From Microbacterium galbinum (lineage in GTDB: Bacteria > Actinomycetota > Actinomycetes > Actinomycetales > Microbacteriaceae), in contig NZ_JAHWXM010000001.1 of assembly GCF_023091225.1 (NCBI RefSeq), forward strand, positions 434,001 to 498,000: a DNA stretch of 64,000 bases, read 5' to 3'. This document shows, one piece after another, positions 46,218-55,244 of the stretch. Numbering within the stretch: position 1 is the first letter of the stretch; every line of letters starts with the position of its first letter. The notes beneath the pieces were generated by a model. It worked only from the letters and a program-made list of their open reading frames with translations. It did not search any database and was not told where the DNA came from. The position numbers were made by a program, and so were the translations under genes.

Positions 46218-47676
46218 TCCCAAAGGCTTTCTGAAGGTAACCGAGCGCGAGCTCCCCGCTCGCCGTCCGGTTCCCGTCCGCATCATGGACTGGAAAGAGG
46301 TCTACGAGCCGGGCGACAAGGCGGTGCTCCGGCGCCAGGCAGGCCGATGCATGGACTGCGGCGTGCCGTTCTGCCATTCGGGTTGCCCGCTGGGCAACCT
46401 GATCCCGGAGTGGAACGACCTGACGTGGCGCGGAGAAGGTCGCGCGGCGATCGACCGCCTGCACGCGACGAACAACTTCCCGGAGTTCACGGGCCGTCTG
46501 TGCCCGGCGCCCTGCGAGAGCTCCTGCGTGCTGGGCATCAACCAGCCCGCCGTGACGATCAAGCAGATCGAGGTCTCGATCATCGACGAGGCCTTCTCCC
46601 AGGGATGGGTCGAGGCGCAGCCTCCGGAGCGCCTGACCGGCAAGACCGTCGCGGTCGTCGGTTCCGGCCCGGCCGGACTCGCCGCCGCGCAGCAGCTCAC
46701 GCGCGCCGGGCACACCGTCGCCGTCTTCGAGCGCGACGATCGCATCGGCGGCCTGCTCCGCTACGGCATCCCGGATTTCAAGATGGAGAAGGGGCAGCTC
46801 GAGTCGCGCCTGCGCCAGATGCAGGAGGAGGGCACCCGCTTCCGTGCGGGCGTCGAGATCGGCAAGGACATCTCGTGGGCCGACCTGCGCGCCCGGTACG
46901 ACGCGGTCGTCATCGCCACCGGTTCGACGGTTCCCCGCGACCTGTCGATCCCGGGCCGCGACCTCGACGGCGTGCACTTCGCCATGGAGTACCTCGTCGA
47001 GTCGAACCATGCCGTCGCCGGAGACACGGTCACCGACCAGATCTCGGCCGAGGGCAAGCACGTCATCGTCATCGGCGGTGGAGACACCGGAGCCGACTGC
47101 ATCGGCACCGCGCACCGCCAGGGTGCGCTGAGCGTGACCAACCTCGCGATCGGCAAGCAGCCGGGCGAGACGCGCCCCGACCACCAGCCGTGGCCGATGA
47201 TGCCGACCGTGTTCGAGGTCTCCTCCGCCCACGAGGAGGGCGGGGAGCGCGTGTTCCTCGCGTCGACCGTGGAGTTCCTCTCGAACGAGGTCGGAGAGGT
47301 GCGCGCGCTGCGCGTCGCCGAGACCGAGTACATCGACGGACGCCGCGTGCCCAAGAGCGGCACGGAGCGCGAGATCCCCGCGGACCTCGTGCTGATCGCC
47401 ATGGGCTTCACCGGTCCCGAGACCGACGGCTTCACAGAGGACACCCGTCCGCAGCTCACCGATCGCGGTGCCTTCCGGCGCGACGCGACCTACGAGTCGA
47501 CCGTCCCGGGCGTGTTCGTCGCGGGTGATGCCGGACGCGGACAGTCGCTCATCGTGTGGGCCATCGCCGAGGGCCGCGCCGCGGCCGCGAGCGTCGACCT
47601 GTACCTGATGGGCAGCACCGTTCTGCCGTCTCCCGTTCAGCCGCACGATGTCGCTATCGGCCTTCAGCCCGCGTAG
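46210..47676 (+). CDS. gltD: Glutamate synthase small subunit
   Basis: The 488-residue beta subunit takes electrons from NADPH to GltB. N-terminal cysteines for two 4Fe-4S clusters are in [17 protein letters not shown] and CPAPCESSC. The FAD-binding [13 protein letters not shown] is at about 150 and the NADPH-binding [11 protein letters not shown] at about 290. GTG start inside the end of gltB. It ends in TAG, whose bases begin the TAGGCT box in front of pyk. Confidence 0.97.
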
Positions 47677-47679
47677 GCT
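47674..47679 (+). promoter_or_regulatory. pyk promoter -10 box overlapping the gltD stop codon
   Basis: TAGGCT: the first three bases are the gltD TAG stop. It lies 51 nt before the pyk start, which has its own GGAGA ribosome-binding site. Confidence 0.5.
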
Positions 47680-47730
47680 GAGGCCGGCAGTGTCGCCCGA
47701 GTTCTATCCCTTTATCCCCTGGAGAATCTG

Positions 47731-49179
47731 TTGAGACGCGCGAAAATCGTCGCCACCCTGGGCCCCGCAACTTCCACCTATGAGACCGTGCGTGAGCTGA
47801 TCGACGCCGGTGTGGATGTCGCACGCCTGAACCTCAGCCACGGTGACTACTCCGTGCACGAGAACAACTACGCGAACGTGCGGCGCGCCGCAGAGGACTC
47901 GGGACGCGCGGTCGCGATCCTCGTCGACCTGCAGGGGCCGAAGATCCGTCTGGGCAAGTTCGAGGGCGGCCCCTACGAGCTCGCCCAGGGCGACATCTTC
48001 AAGATCACGACCGAAGACATCGTCGGCAATAAGGACATCTCCGGCACGACCTTCAAGGGCCTGCCCCAGGACGTCAAGCCGGGAGACTACCTCCTGATCG
48101 ATGACGGCAAGGTGCGCGTCGAGGTCGTCGAGACCGACGGCGTGACGGTGACCACCAAGGTCGTCGTCGCCGGTGCCGTCTCGAACAACAAGGGCATCAA
48201 CCTCCCCGGCGTCGCGGTCAACGTTCCGGCGCTGAGCGAGAAGGACGAAGAGGACCTCCGGTGGGGTCTGCGCATCGGCGCCGACCTGATCGCCCTCTCG
48301 TTCGTCCGCAACGCGGAGGACGTCACGCGCGTGCACGAGATCATGGCCGAGGAGGGCGTGCGCGTCCCCGTGATCGCCAAGGTCGAGAAGCCGCAGGCGG
48401 TCGACGCGCTCGAGGGCATCGTCGACGCGTTCGACGCCATCATGGTCGCCCGCGGCGACCTGGGTGTCGAGCTGCCGCTCGAAGCCGTGCCGATCGTGCA
48501 GAAGCGCGCCGTCGAGCTCGCTCGCCGCAACGCGAAGCCCGTCATCGTCGCGACGCAGATGCTCGAGTCGATGATCAACAGCCCGGTTCCGACGCGCGCC
48601 GAGACCTCGGACGTCGCCAACGCCGTGCTCGACGGTGCGGATGCCGTCATGCTCTCGGGCGAGACCAGCGTCGGCGACTATCCGGTCGTCACCGTCGAGA
48701 CCATGGCCCGCATCGTCGAGTCCACCGAAGAGCACGGCCTGGAGCGCATCGCGCCCCTGACGACCAAGCCGCGCACGCAGGGCGGGGCGATCACGCTCGC
48801 CGCCCTCGAGGTCGCGGAGTTCGTCGAGGCGAAGTTCCTCTGCGTGTTCACGCAGTCCGGTGACAGCGCTCGTCGCCTGTCGCGCCTGCGTTCGCGCATC
48901 CCGATGCTCGCGTTCACGCCGGAGCCCGACATCCGTCGTCGTATGGCGCTGACCTGGGGCATCCAGTCGACGCTCGTCGAGATGGTGCAGCACACCGACC
49001 TCATGTACCTCCAGGTCGACGACTACCTGCTCTCCAACGGCCTCGCCGTCGAGGGCGACAAGGTCGTCGTCATCTCCGGGTCCCCTCCCGGAATTGCCGG
49101 TTCGACCAACGACATCCGCGTCCACAAGGTCGGAGACGCCGTCAACGGCGCCGCTCCGATCTATAAGGAAGGCGTCTGA
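47731..49179 (+). CDS. pyk: Pyruvate kinase
   Basis: A 482-residue enzyme making pyruvate and ATP from PEP. KIVATLGPATST, VARLNLSHGDYS, VDLQGPKIRLGKF, the metal-binding MVARGDLGVELPLE and TQMLESMINSPVPTRAE are all present, with a complete C-terminal allosteric domain (FTQSGDSARRLSRLR). The start codon is TTG at 47731, 5 nt after GGAGA, the only TTG start I assign in the window. A UUCG hairpin follows. Confidence 0.97.
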   Translation: MRRAKIVATLGPATSTYETVRELIDAGVDVARLNLSHGDYSVHENNYANVRRAAEDSGRAVAILVDLQGPKIRLGKFEGGPYELAQGDIFKITTEDIVGNKDISGTTFKGLPQDVKPGDYLLIDDGKVRVEVVETDGVTVTTKVVVAGAVSNNKGINLPGVAVNVPALSEKDEEDLRWGLRIGADLIALSFVRNAEDVTRVHEIMAEEGVRVPVIAKVEKPQAVDALEGIVDAFDAIMVARGDLGVELPLEAVPIVQKRAVELARRNAKPVIVATQMLESMINSPVPTRAETSDVANAVLDGADAVMLSGETSVGDYPVVTVETMARIVESTEEHGLERIAPLTTKPRTQGGAITLAALEVAEFVEAKFLCVFTQSGDSARRLSRLRSRIPMLAFTPEPDIRRRMALTWGIQSTLVEMVQHTDLMYLQVDDYLLSNGLAVEGDKVVVISGSPPGIAGSTNDIRVHKVGDAVNGAAPIYKEGV

Positions 49180-49191
49180 CCCGAGGGTCGG

Positions 49192-49221
49192 GAAGGGGCG
49201 GGGCTTCGGCTCCGCCCCTTC
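49192..49221 (+). terminator. Hairpin with UUCG tetraloop after pyk
   Basis: GAAGGGGCGGGGC / GCTCCGCCCCTTC form a 13-bp stem (one G-U pair) closed by TTCG, 12 nt after the pyk stop. No T tract follows, but the stem is very stable. Confidence 0.65.
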
Positions 49222-49266
49222 GTCGTCCGCCACGTCAACCCGGTGACGCACATCGCCTCGCACGGG

Positions 49267-49272
49267 TAGCGT
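49267..49272 (+). promoter_or_regulatory. Leaderless promoter -10 box (TAGCGT)
   Basis: TAGCGT ends 6 nt before the ATG of the first alpha/beta hydrolase. There is no ribosome-binding site between. Confidence 0.55.
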
Positions 49273-49278
49273 GCGAAC

Positions 49279-50082
49279 ATGGATCTCCGCCGTCGCCGTC
49301 TCGTTGTCGACGGAACCGTCTTCGGAGTCGTCACGGGTACGACCCGGCACCACCCGCAGGTCCCGACCGCGCCGGTCCCGACCGTGGTGTTGGTGCACGG
49401 CATCGGCATGTCGCACCGGTACCATCGACGCCTTCTGCGGATGCTGTCCGCGGAAGCCCGCGTCGTGGCGGTGGATCTGCCGGGGTTCGGCGGGTTGCCG
49501 AAACCCCGAGAGGACGTCGACATCGGTCGGATGGCCCGGCTGCTGATACAGCTCCTCCCGATCGTCTGTGGCGGCCCCGTGATCCTCGTGGGGCACTCGA
49601 TGGGGGCGCAATGGGCTGCAGAGGTCGCCCACCTCGCGCCGCATCTCGTCCGTTCCCTGGTGCTGATCGGCCCGGTCGCGGACGACGAGCACCGTTCGCT
49701 CCCTGCCCAGGCGTTCGCGCTCGCGGTCGACACCGCGGGGGAGAGCCCCGCGACGAACGCCCTCGTCTTCGCGGACTACCTGCGGTGCGGGGTGCCGTGG
49801 TACCTCGCACAGGCGCGGCACATGTTGCGGTACGCGCTGGAGGACGTCGTCGGAGGGCTTCTCATGCCGGTGCTGGTGATCCGAGGCCTGAACGATCCCA
49901 TCGCCGGGTCGGCGTGGTGCCGCCGCCTGCGTGACCGAGCCGTCGTCTCGCATCTCGTCGAGATCCCCGGCGGTCGTCACGTGGTGCATCGCTCGGAACC
50001 GCGGGCGGTGTGCTCAGCGATCCTCGACCACGCCGGCGTTGCTCGCGCCCGCGCGCTCGCGAGCGATGACGGGGAGCGATGA
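49279..50082 (+). CDS. Alpha/beta hydrolase
   Basis: A 267-residue alpha/beta hydrolase. The oxyanion region VVLVHGIGMS, DLPGFGGLPKP, the nucleophile elbow VGHSMGAQ (Ser near 118), an acidic residue in LVIRGLNDPI and the late His of GGRHVVH make a full catalytic triad. No signal peptide or membrane helix is seen; the substrate is unknown. It is probably leaderless and is coupled to a second hydrolase by an ATGA overlap. Confidence 0.85.
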   Translation: MDLRRRRLVVDGTVFGVVTGTTRHHPQVPTAPVPTVVLVHGIGMSHRYHRRLLRMLSAEARVVAVDLPGFGGLPKPREDVDIGRMARLLIQLLPIVCGGPVILVGHSMGAQWAAEVAHLAPHLVRSLVLIGPVADDEHRSLPAQAFALAVDTAGESPATNALVFADYLRCGVPWYLAQARHMLRYALEDVVGGLLMPVLVIRGLNDPIAGSAWCRRLRDRAVVSHLVEIPGGRHVVHRSEPRAVCSAILDHAGVARARALASDDGER

Positions 50083-50747
50083 CGGTCTGCGCGATCCGCA
50101 AGGCAGCCTGGTGGGCGGCCGATTACGCCTACGCAGGGTACTGGCAGGCGCGCGCTTTCCTGAGTCGGAGCAGCGCGGAGGCCTACGCCGAGGGGGAGCG
50201 TGCACCGTTGGTCATACTCCCCGGTGTCTATGAGACGTGGCGATTCCTGGAGCCGCTGGTCGCTCGACTCAACGACCGAGGGCACAGGGTTCACGTGCTC
50301 GAGACGCTGGAGCGCAGCCAGCGTCCGGTCGCAGAGATGGCGGCGCTCGTCGAGGACTATCTGGACGAAAACGATCTGCGTGACGTGATCCTCGTCGCCC
50401 ATAGCAAAGGGGGACTTGCCGGGAAGATGGTGATGACCGGGCGGGAGGGCGCTCGCGTTCGAGCGATGCTCGCGGTCGCGACGCCGTTCCGCGGTTCGCG
50501 CTACGCGAGGCGGATCCCCTCGCGCACCCTGCGCGCGTTTTCGCCCGAGGATCCGGGCATCGTCGCGCTCTCCCGCAGTGTCGATGCGAACGCGCGGATC
50601 GTTTCGATCTATGCGGGATTCGACCCGCACATCCCTGAGGGGAGCGAGCTGCCGGGCGCCAAGAACGTCCGACTCGACACCGGAGGGCACTTCCGGATCC
50701 TCGCCGATCCGCGGGTCGTCGAGGAACTCGAACTCATGGCGGGATGA
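50079..50747 (+). CDS. Alpha/beta hydrolase, lipase-like
   Basis: A 222-residue hydrolase distinct from its neighbour. VILPGVYETWRFLEPL, the nucleophile elbow VAHSKGGLAGK (Ser near 108), an Asp in YAGFDPHIPEG and His in TGGHFRIL form the likely triad; the SKGG elbow resembles lipase and triacylglycerol-esterase-like proteins. The N-terminus (AAWWAADYAYAGYW) is aromatic but not a signal peptide. Its start overlaps the stop of the previous hydrolase, so the pair is one operon, ending just before the tRNA-Leu on the other strand. Confidence 0.8.
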   Translation: MTVCAIRKAAWWAADYAYAGYWQARAFLSRSSAEAYAEGERAPLVILPGVYETWRFLEPLVARLNDRGHRVHVLETLERSQRPVAEMAALVEDYLDENDLRDVILVAHSKGGLAGKMVMTGREGARVRAMLAVATPFRGSRYARRIPSRTLRAFSPEDPGIVALSRSVDANARIVSIYAGFDPHIPEGSELPGAKNVRLDTGGHFRILADPRVVEELELMAG

Positions 50748-50762
50748 GTCGATCTGTCTGTG

Positions 50763-50845
50763 TGCCGGCGGTGGGACTCGAACCCACACGCCCTTTCGGA
50801 CAAAGCATTTTGAGTGCTCCGCGTCTGCCATTCCGCCACGCCGGC
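50763..50845 (-). tRNA. tRNA-Leu (anticodon CAA)
   Basis: On the minus strand an 83-nt class II tRNA folds with acceptor GCCGGCG/CGCCGGC and discriminator A, D-arm GGCGGAATGGCAGACGC, anticodon stem GAGCA/TGCTT holding loop CTCAAAA (anticodon CAA, reading UUG), a long variable arm (GTCCGAAAGGGC) and the T-arm GTGGGTTCGAGTCCCAC. The CCA end is not encoded. It is convergent with the hydrolase pair. Confidence 0.95.
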
Positions 50846-50863
50846 CCGTGTATCGCGACTACG

Positions 50864-50869
50864 ACTGTA
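50864..50869 (-). promoter_or_regulatory. tRNA-Leu promoter -10 box (TACAGT on the minus strand)
   Basis: TACAGT on the minus strand lies 18 nt from the mature tRNA 5' end, allowing a short 5' leader for RNase P to remove. Confidence 0.4.
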
Positions 50870-50932
50870 GCGCAGAAGCAGCCGTCCCGACGCCGTGCCG
50901 ACGCGCACGGCCGTGGCGGAGACGCACTCCAG

Positions 50933-50938
50933 TAGGAT
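50933..50938 (+). promoter_or_regulatory. Leaderless promoter -10 box (TAGGAT) of the ANTAR regulator
   Basis: TAGGAT ends 6 nt before the GTG at 50945; nothing like a ribosome-binding site intervenes. Confidence 0.55.
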
Positions 50939-50944
50939 GGGTAC

Positions 50945-51562
50945 GTGACCGAGCAAGAACTGGCTGAACAGCCCACGTCATCCGCACCCCGACGCGTCGT
51001 CGTCGCCGAGGACGAATCGCTGATCCGTCTCGACATCGTCGAGATCCTCCGCGACAACGGCTTCGACGTGGTGGGAGAGGCCGGCGACGGCGAGACCGCT
51101 GTCGCGCTCGCGACCGAACTGCGTCCCGACCTCGTCATCATGGACGTGAAGATGCCTCAGCTCGACGGCATCAGCGCCGCCGAGAAGCTGCACAAGGGCA
51201 ACATCGCCCCGGTCGTGCTGCTGACCGCCTTCAGCCAGAAGGAACTCGTCGAGCGCGCGAGCGAGGCCGGCGCTCTGGCCTACGTGGTCAAGCCGTTCAC
51301 GCCGAACGACCTGCTGCCGGCGATCGAGATCGCACTGGCGCGTCATGAGCAGATCATCACGCTCGAGGCAGAGGTCGCCGACATGGTCGAGCGCTTCGAG
51401 ACCCGCAAGCTCGTCGATCGCGCCAAGGGCCTGCTGAACGAGAAGATGGGGCTCAGCGAGCCCGAGGCGTTCCGCTGGATCCAGAAGGCGTCGATGGATC
51501 GTCGTCTCACGATGCAGGACGTCGCCAAGGCGATCATCGAGCAGCTCGCTCCGAAGAAGTAG
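50945..51562 (+). CDS. pdtaR: ANTAR-domain response regulator (PdtaR-like)
   Basis: A 205-residue regulator. The N-terminal receiver domain has VVVAEDESLIRLDIVEIL, phosphoacceptor Asp in LVIMDVKMPQLDG, VVLLTAFSQ and VVKPFTPNDLL; the C-terminal ANTAR RNA-binding domain (about 145-205) has RKLVDRAKGLLNEKMGLSEPEAFRWIQKASMD. ANTAR proteins bind paired hexaloop hairpins in mRNA to prevent termination. The closest known relative is mycobacterial PdtaR (Rv1626), which lies near polA as here. Its partner kinase PdtaS is not in the window. Confidence 0.92.
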   Translation: MTEQELAEQPTSSAPRRVVVAEDESLIRLDIVEILRDNGFDVVGEAGDGETAVALATELRPDLVIMDVKMPQLDGISAAEKLHKGNIAPVVLLTAFSQKELVERASEAGALAYVVKPFTPNDLLPAIEIALARHEQIITLEAEVADMVERFETRKLVDRAKGLLNEKMGLSEPEAFRWIQKASMDRRLTMQDVAKAIIEQLAPKK

Positions 51563-52125
51563 TGTTCCGGCTCGACCCCGAGCACACCCTCCGTCCGGTC
51601 CGCACGGGTGACGGCGCTGCTCTGGCGCGCGCGTACGCGGCCGATCGTGCCCACCTCGCTCCCTGGGAACCCGCTCGCACAGAGGAGTTCTTCACGGAGG
51701 AGTGGCAGGAGCGGGACGTACACCGCACCGTCGCCGAAGCGCAGACGGGACGCAGCATCCGATTCGTGGTGACGGCACCCGACGACCGGATCGTCGGCAG
51801 GATGAACCTCAACGGCATCGTGCGCGGGCCGTTCCTCAGCGGGGATCTGGGCTACTGGATCGCCGCGGACTCGACGAGACGCGGACTCGCGACGCGCGCG
51901 GTCGCCGCAGTGCTCCGTCACGCGCGCGATTCCCTGGGACTGCACCGCGTGCAGGCGGCGACGCTGCTGCACAACGCCGCCTCCCAGCGGGTACTCGCCG
52001 CGAACGGCTTCACCCGCATCGGCATCGCCCCGCGCTATCTGGAGATCGCGGGGGAGTGGCAGGACCACGTCCTCTTCCAGCGGCTGCTGGATGAGGGGAT
52101 CACCGAGCCTTCGGGGCGTCCTTGA
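51562..52125 (+). CDS. GNAT-family N-acetyltransferase (RimJ/RimL-like)
   Basis: A 187-residue acetyltransferase. It begins LRPVRTGDGAALARAYA, has DLGYWIAADSTRRGLATRAVAAVLRHA with the acetyl-CoA-binding loop, and ends with NAASQRVLAANGFTRIG, the RimJ/RimL-type arrangement for acetylation of protein N-termini or small amines. The GTG start shares a base with the TAG stop of the regulator. Its 3' end overlaps the convergent thioesterase gene by 26 bp. Confidence 0.88.
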   Translation: MFRLDPEHTLRPVRTGDGAALARAYAADRAHLAPWEPARTEEFFTEEWQERDVHRTVAEAQTGRSIRFVVTAPDDRIVGRMNLNGIVRGPFLSGDLGYWIAADSTRRGLATRAVAAVLRHARDSLGLHRVQAATLLHNAASQRVLAANGFTRIGIAPRYLEIAGEWQDHVLFQRLLDEGITEPSGRP

Positions 52126-52528
52126 TCATGTTGGTGATGCGGATGGTCGAGCAGCGCCGTCCCTGATCGTCGGTCACCACGATCTCGTGCACCGCGATGC
52201 TGCGTCCGAGATGGATCGGCGTGCACACCCCGGTCACGATCCCCGAGGTCGCGGAACGCGTGTGCGTGGCGTTGATGTCGACACCGACCGCCAGCCGCCC
52301 GGGGCCCGCGTGCAGATTGGCCGCCATCGACCCCAGTGACTCGCCGAGCACCACGTAGGCGCCGCCGTGCAGAAGGCCCACCGGCTGGGTGTTGCCCTCG
52401 ACCGGCATCGTGCCGACCGAGCGCTCGATGCTGAACTCGGTGAACGCGATGCCCATCTTCTCGGCCAGGGCGCCCATTCCACGGGCCGTGGCCCACTCGA
52501 GTCCTTCGCTCGTCGCGACGTCGCTCAT
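52100..52528 (-). CDS. Hotdog-fold thioesterase (PaaI-like)
   Basis: A 142-residue hotdog protein. The core helix motif QPVGLLHGGAYVVLGESLGS carries the His-Gly-Gly typical of PaaI/YbaW-type acyl-CoA thioesterases, followed by LAVGVDINATHTR. The substrate is not predictable. The ATG has GAGGAGG just upstream on the minus strand. It is divergent from polA, and its 3' end overlaps that of the GNAT gene. Confidence 0.88.
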   Translation of the reverse strand: MSDVATSEGLEWATARGMGALAEKMGIAFTEFSIERSVGTMPVEGNTQPVGLLHGGAYVVLGESLGSMAANLHAGPGRLAVGVDINATHTRSATSGIVTGVCTPIHLGRSIAVHEIVVTDDQGRRCSTIRITNMIKDAPKAR

Positions 52529-52561
52529 GCATCCTCCTCAGCGCGTGTCCGTGGTCCTCGT

Positions 52562-52567
52562 TAGGCT
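52562..52567 (+). promoter_or_regulatory. Leaderless promoter -10 box (TAGGCT) of polA
   Basis: TAGGCT ends 6 nt before the polA GTG at 52574, with no ribosome-binding site between. Confidence 0.6.
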
Positions 52568-52573
52568 GACAGG

Positions 52574-55207
52574 GTGACGGACTCCGCAAAGCCTACCCTC
52601 ATGGTCGTCGACGGCCATTCGCTCGCCTATCGCGCCTTCTTCGCGCTGCCGGTCGAGAACTTCACGACCAAGGACAACCAGCACACGAACGCGATCTACG
52701 GGTTCCTGTCGATGCTGGTGAACCTGATCAAGGCCGAGCAGCCGACGCACATGGCGATCGCGTTCGACACCTCGCGGCACTCGTTCCGCACCGATGAGTA
52801 CCCCGAGTACAAGGCGACGCGGTCCGAGACGCCGCAGGAGTTCCGCGGTCAGATCCCGCTGCTGCAGGACTGCCTCGCGGCGATGTCGATCCCGGTGCTC
52901 ACGAAAGAGGGCATCGAGGCCGATGACATCCTCGCCACCCTGTCGTCGCAGGGTGCGGAGCAGGGCTATCAGGTGCTCGTCGTCTCCGGCGATCGCGACA
53001 CCATCCAGCTCGTGAACGACGACGTCACGCTGCTGTACCCGTCGGTGCAGGGCGTGTCGCAGCTCAAGCGATACGACCCGGTGACCGTGCAGGAGCGCTA
53101 CGGCGTACGTCCCGAGCAGTACCCCGACATCGCCGCGCTCGTGGGCGAGACCAGCGACAATCTGCCTGGCGTGCCCAAGGTGGGCGAGAAGACCGCCGTG
53201 AAGTGGTTGACACAGTTCGGGTCGCTCGACGATCTGCTCGCTCGTGCCGAGGAGATCAAGGGTGTCGTGGGAGGGAACCTGCGCGATCACATCGACGACG
53301 TGCGCCGCAATCGCAAGCTCAACCGTCTGCTCACCGACGTCGAGCTCCCCGTCTCACCCGACGATCTGGCAGTCGCTCCCATCGACGCGCAGGCCGTGCG
53401 CGACATCTTCGCGCGCCTCGAGTTCCGCACACTGCTGCCGCGCGTGTTCGAAGCCGTCGGCGCCGGCGAGGTCGCCGAAGACCCGGCCGCGGTGGTCGAG
53501 CTGCCGGTTCCGCAGCAGGTGGTGGCTGGCGAACTCGCGACGTGGGCGGAAGCCGTGCAGGGCGAGCTCTCACTCCGTGTGCTCACGCAGAGCGGGCTTC
53601 CGGTGCGTCTGGGGGTCGCTTCCGACTCCGAGCTTCGCGAGACCGATTGGACGGATGCCGCGGCCGACGAGCTGCGCTCCTGGCTCGAGTCCGATCGTCC
53701 CAAGGTCCTGCACGACGCCAAGGGTCAGCTGAAGGCGCTGAACCGAGCAGGCATCCGCCTCGGCGGCCTCGCGTACGACACGAGCCTCGCCGGCTGGCTC
53801 CTGCGACCGAGCTTCCCCGACAAGACTCTCGGCGACCTGGTCGAGCGCTACCTCGGTGAGAAGCTCCCCGAGGCCGACCCGTCTCAGCTCGTGCCCGAGA
53901 CCGAGGGGGCGACTCCCGCGCAGGAGGCGTGGTTCGCACTGCGCGTCGCGACCGCGCTGCGCGACGACATCCCCGAGTCGGTGGCCGCCGTGCTGACCGA
54001 CATCGAGCTGCCCACGCTGCTCGCGCTGGCCGACATGGAACTGGCCGGGGTCGCGGTCTCCCACGAGGTGCTGTCGACGTTCTCCGGCGAACTCGCGACC
54101 CGCGCCGAGGGCATCGCTCAGGAGGCGTTCGGCATCGTCGGCCGCGAGTTCAACCTCGGCTCGCCCAAGCAACTGCAGGAGGTTCTCTTCGAAGATCTCC
54201 AGCTGCCCAAAACGCGCAAGACGAAGACGGGCTACTCGACGGATGCCGCCGTGCTCGCCGACCTGCAGGAGTCGAACCCGCACCCGTTCCTCAACCTGCT
54301 GCTGCAGCACCGCGAGGCCACCAAGCTGCGTCAGATCATCGAGTCGCTCGACACGGCGATCGGCGACGACGCGCGCATCCACACGACCTACGTGCAGACC
54401 GGAAGCCAGACCGGGCGGCTCTCGAGCACCGACCCGAATCTGCAGAACATCCCGGTGCGCACAGAGGAATCGCGGCGCATCCGCAGCGCGTTCCAGGTCG
54501 GCGACGGCTACGAAGCGCTGCTCACGGCCGACTACTCCCAGATCGAGATGCGCATCATGGCGCATCTGTCGGGCGATGAGGGCCTGATCGAAGCCTTCAA
54601 CAGCGGAGAGGACCTCCACCGGTTCGTCGGCGCTCGGGTGTTCGGGGTCGAGCCGGGCGATGTCACCGCCGCGATGCGCACCAAGGTCAAGGCGATGTCG
54701 TACGGCCTGGTCTACGGCCTCTCGGCGTTCGGCCTCTCGAAGCAGCTGCGTATCGAGCAGTCCGAGGCGAAGCAGCTCATGATCGAGTACTTCGCGCGCT
54801 TCGGCGCCGTGCGTGACTACCTGCGCGCCTCCGTTCTCGCGGCCAAGGAGGTCGGCTACACCGAGACGATCTTCGGACGCCGTCGCCCGTTCCCCGACCT
54901 CGCCAGCCCGAACCGCGTGCTGCGGGAGAACGCCGAGCGCGCGGCGCTGAACGCCCCGATCCAGGGCAGCGCCGCCGACATCATGAAGATCGCGCTGTTC
55001 CACATCCACGACGACATCCGCCGCGAAGGGCTCCGCTCGCGGGTGCTGCTGCAGATCCACGACGAGCTCGTGCTCGAGGTCGCCCCGGGGGAGTGGGATG
55101 CCGCCGAGCGCATCGTGCGCACGCGCATGGGCGACGCCGCGGATCTGTCGGTGCCGCTCGACGTGCAGGTGGGTCGCGGGCACGACTGGAACGAGGCCGC
55201 ACACTGA
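52574..55207 (+). CDS. polA: DNA polymerase I
   Basis: An 877-residue Pol I. The N-terminal 5'-3' nuclease domain (LMVVDGHSLAYRAFFALP, EGIEADDILATL, GVPKVGEKTAVKWL) is followed by a 3'-5' exonuclease-like domain (about 300-470) that lacks the DxE and other acidic metal ligands, so proofreading is probably lost. The polymerase domain has TGRLSSTDPNLQNIPVR, ADYSQIEMRIMAHLSGDE near residue 650, and the catalytic QIHDELVLEV. It fills gaps in repair and Okazaki fragment processing. The GTG start follows a leaderless promoter box. Confidence 0.97.
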   Translation: MTDSAKPTLMVVDGHSLAYRAFFALPVENFTTKDNQHTNAIYGFLSMLVNLIKAEQPTHMAIAFDTSRHSFRTDEYPEYKATRSETPQEFRGQIPLLQDCLAAMSIPVLTKEGIEADDILATLSSQGAEQGYQVLVVSGDRDTIQLVNDDVTLLYPSVQGVSQLKRYDPVTVQERYGVRPEQYPDIAALVGETSDNLPGVPKVGEKTAVKWLTQFGSLDDLLARAEEIKGVVGGNLRDHIDDVRRNRKLNRLLTDVELPVSPDDLAVAPIDAQAVRDIFARLEFRTLLPRVFEAVGAGEVAEDPAAVVELPVPQQVVAGELATWAEAVQGELSLRVLTQSGLPVRLGVASDSELRETDWTDAAADELRSWLESDRPKVLHDAKGQLKALNRAGIRLGGLAYDTSLAGWLLRPSFPDKTLGDLVERYLGEKLPEADPSQLVPETEGATPAQEAWFALRVATALRDDIPESVAAVLTDIELPTLLALADMELAGVAVSHEVLSTFSGELATRAEGIAQEAFGIVGREFNLGSPKQLQEVLFEDLQLPKTRKTKTGYSTDAAVLADLQESNPHPFLNLLLQHREATKLRQIIESLDTAIGDDARIHTTYVQTGSQTGRLSSTDPNLQNIPVRTEESRRIRSAFQVGDGYEALLTADYSQIEMRIMAHLSGDEGLIEAFNSGEDLHRFVGARVFGVEPGDVTAAMRTKVKAMSYGLVYGLSAFGLSKQLRIEQSEAKQLMIEYFARFGAVRDYLRASVLAAKEVGYTETIFGRRRPFPDLASPNRVLRENAERAALNAPIQGSAADIMKIALFHIHDDIRREGLRSRVLLQIHDELVLEVAPGEWDAAERIVRTRMGDAADLSVPLDVQVGRGHDWNEAAH

Positions 55208-55231
55208 CCACGGGCGGCGGCGTCCGAGGAT

Positions 55232-55237
55232 TAGTGT
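55232..55237 (+). promoter_or_regulatory. Leaderless promoter -10 box (TAGTGT)
   Basis: TAGTGT ends 7 nt before the ATG at 55245 of the DUF885 gene. Confidence 0.5.
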
Positions 55238-55244
55238 GGATCGC

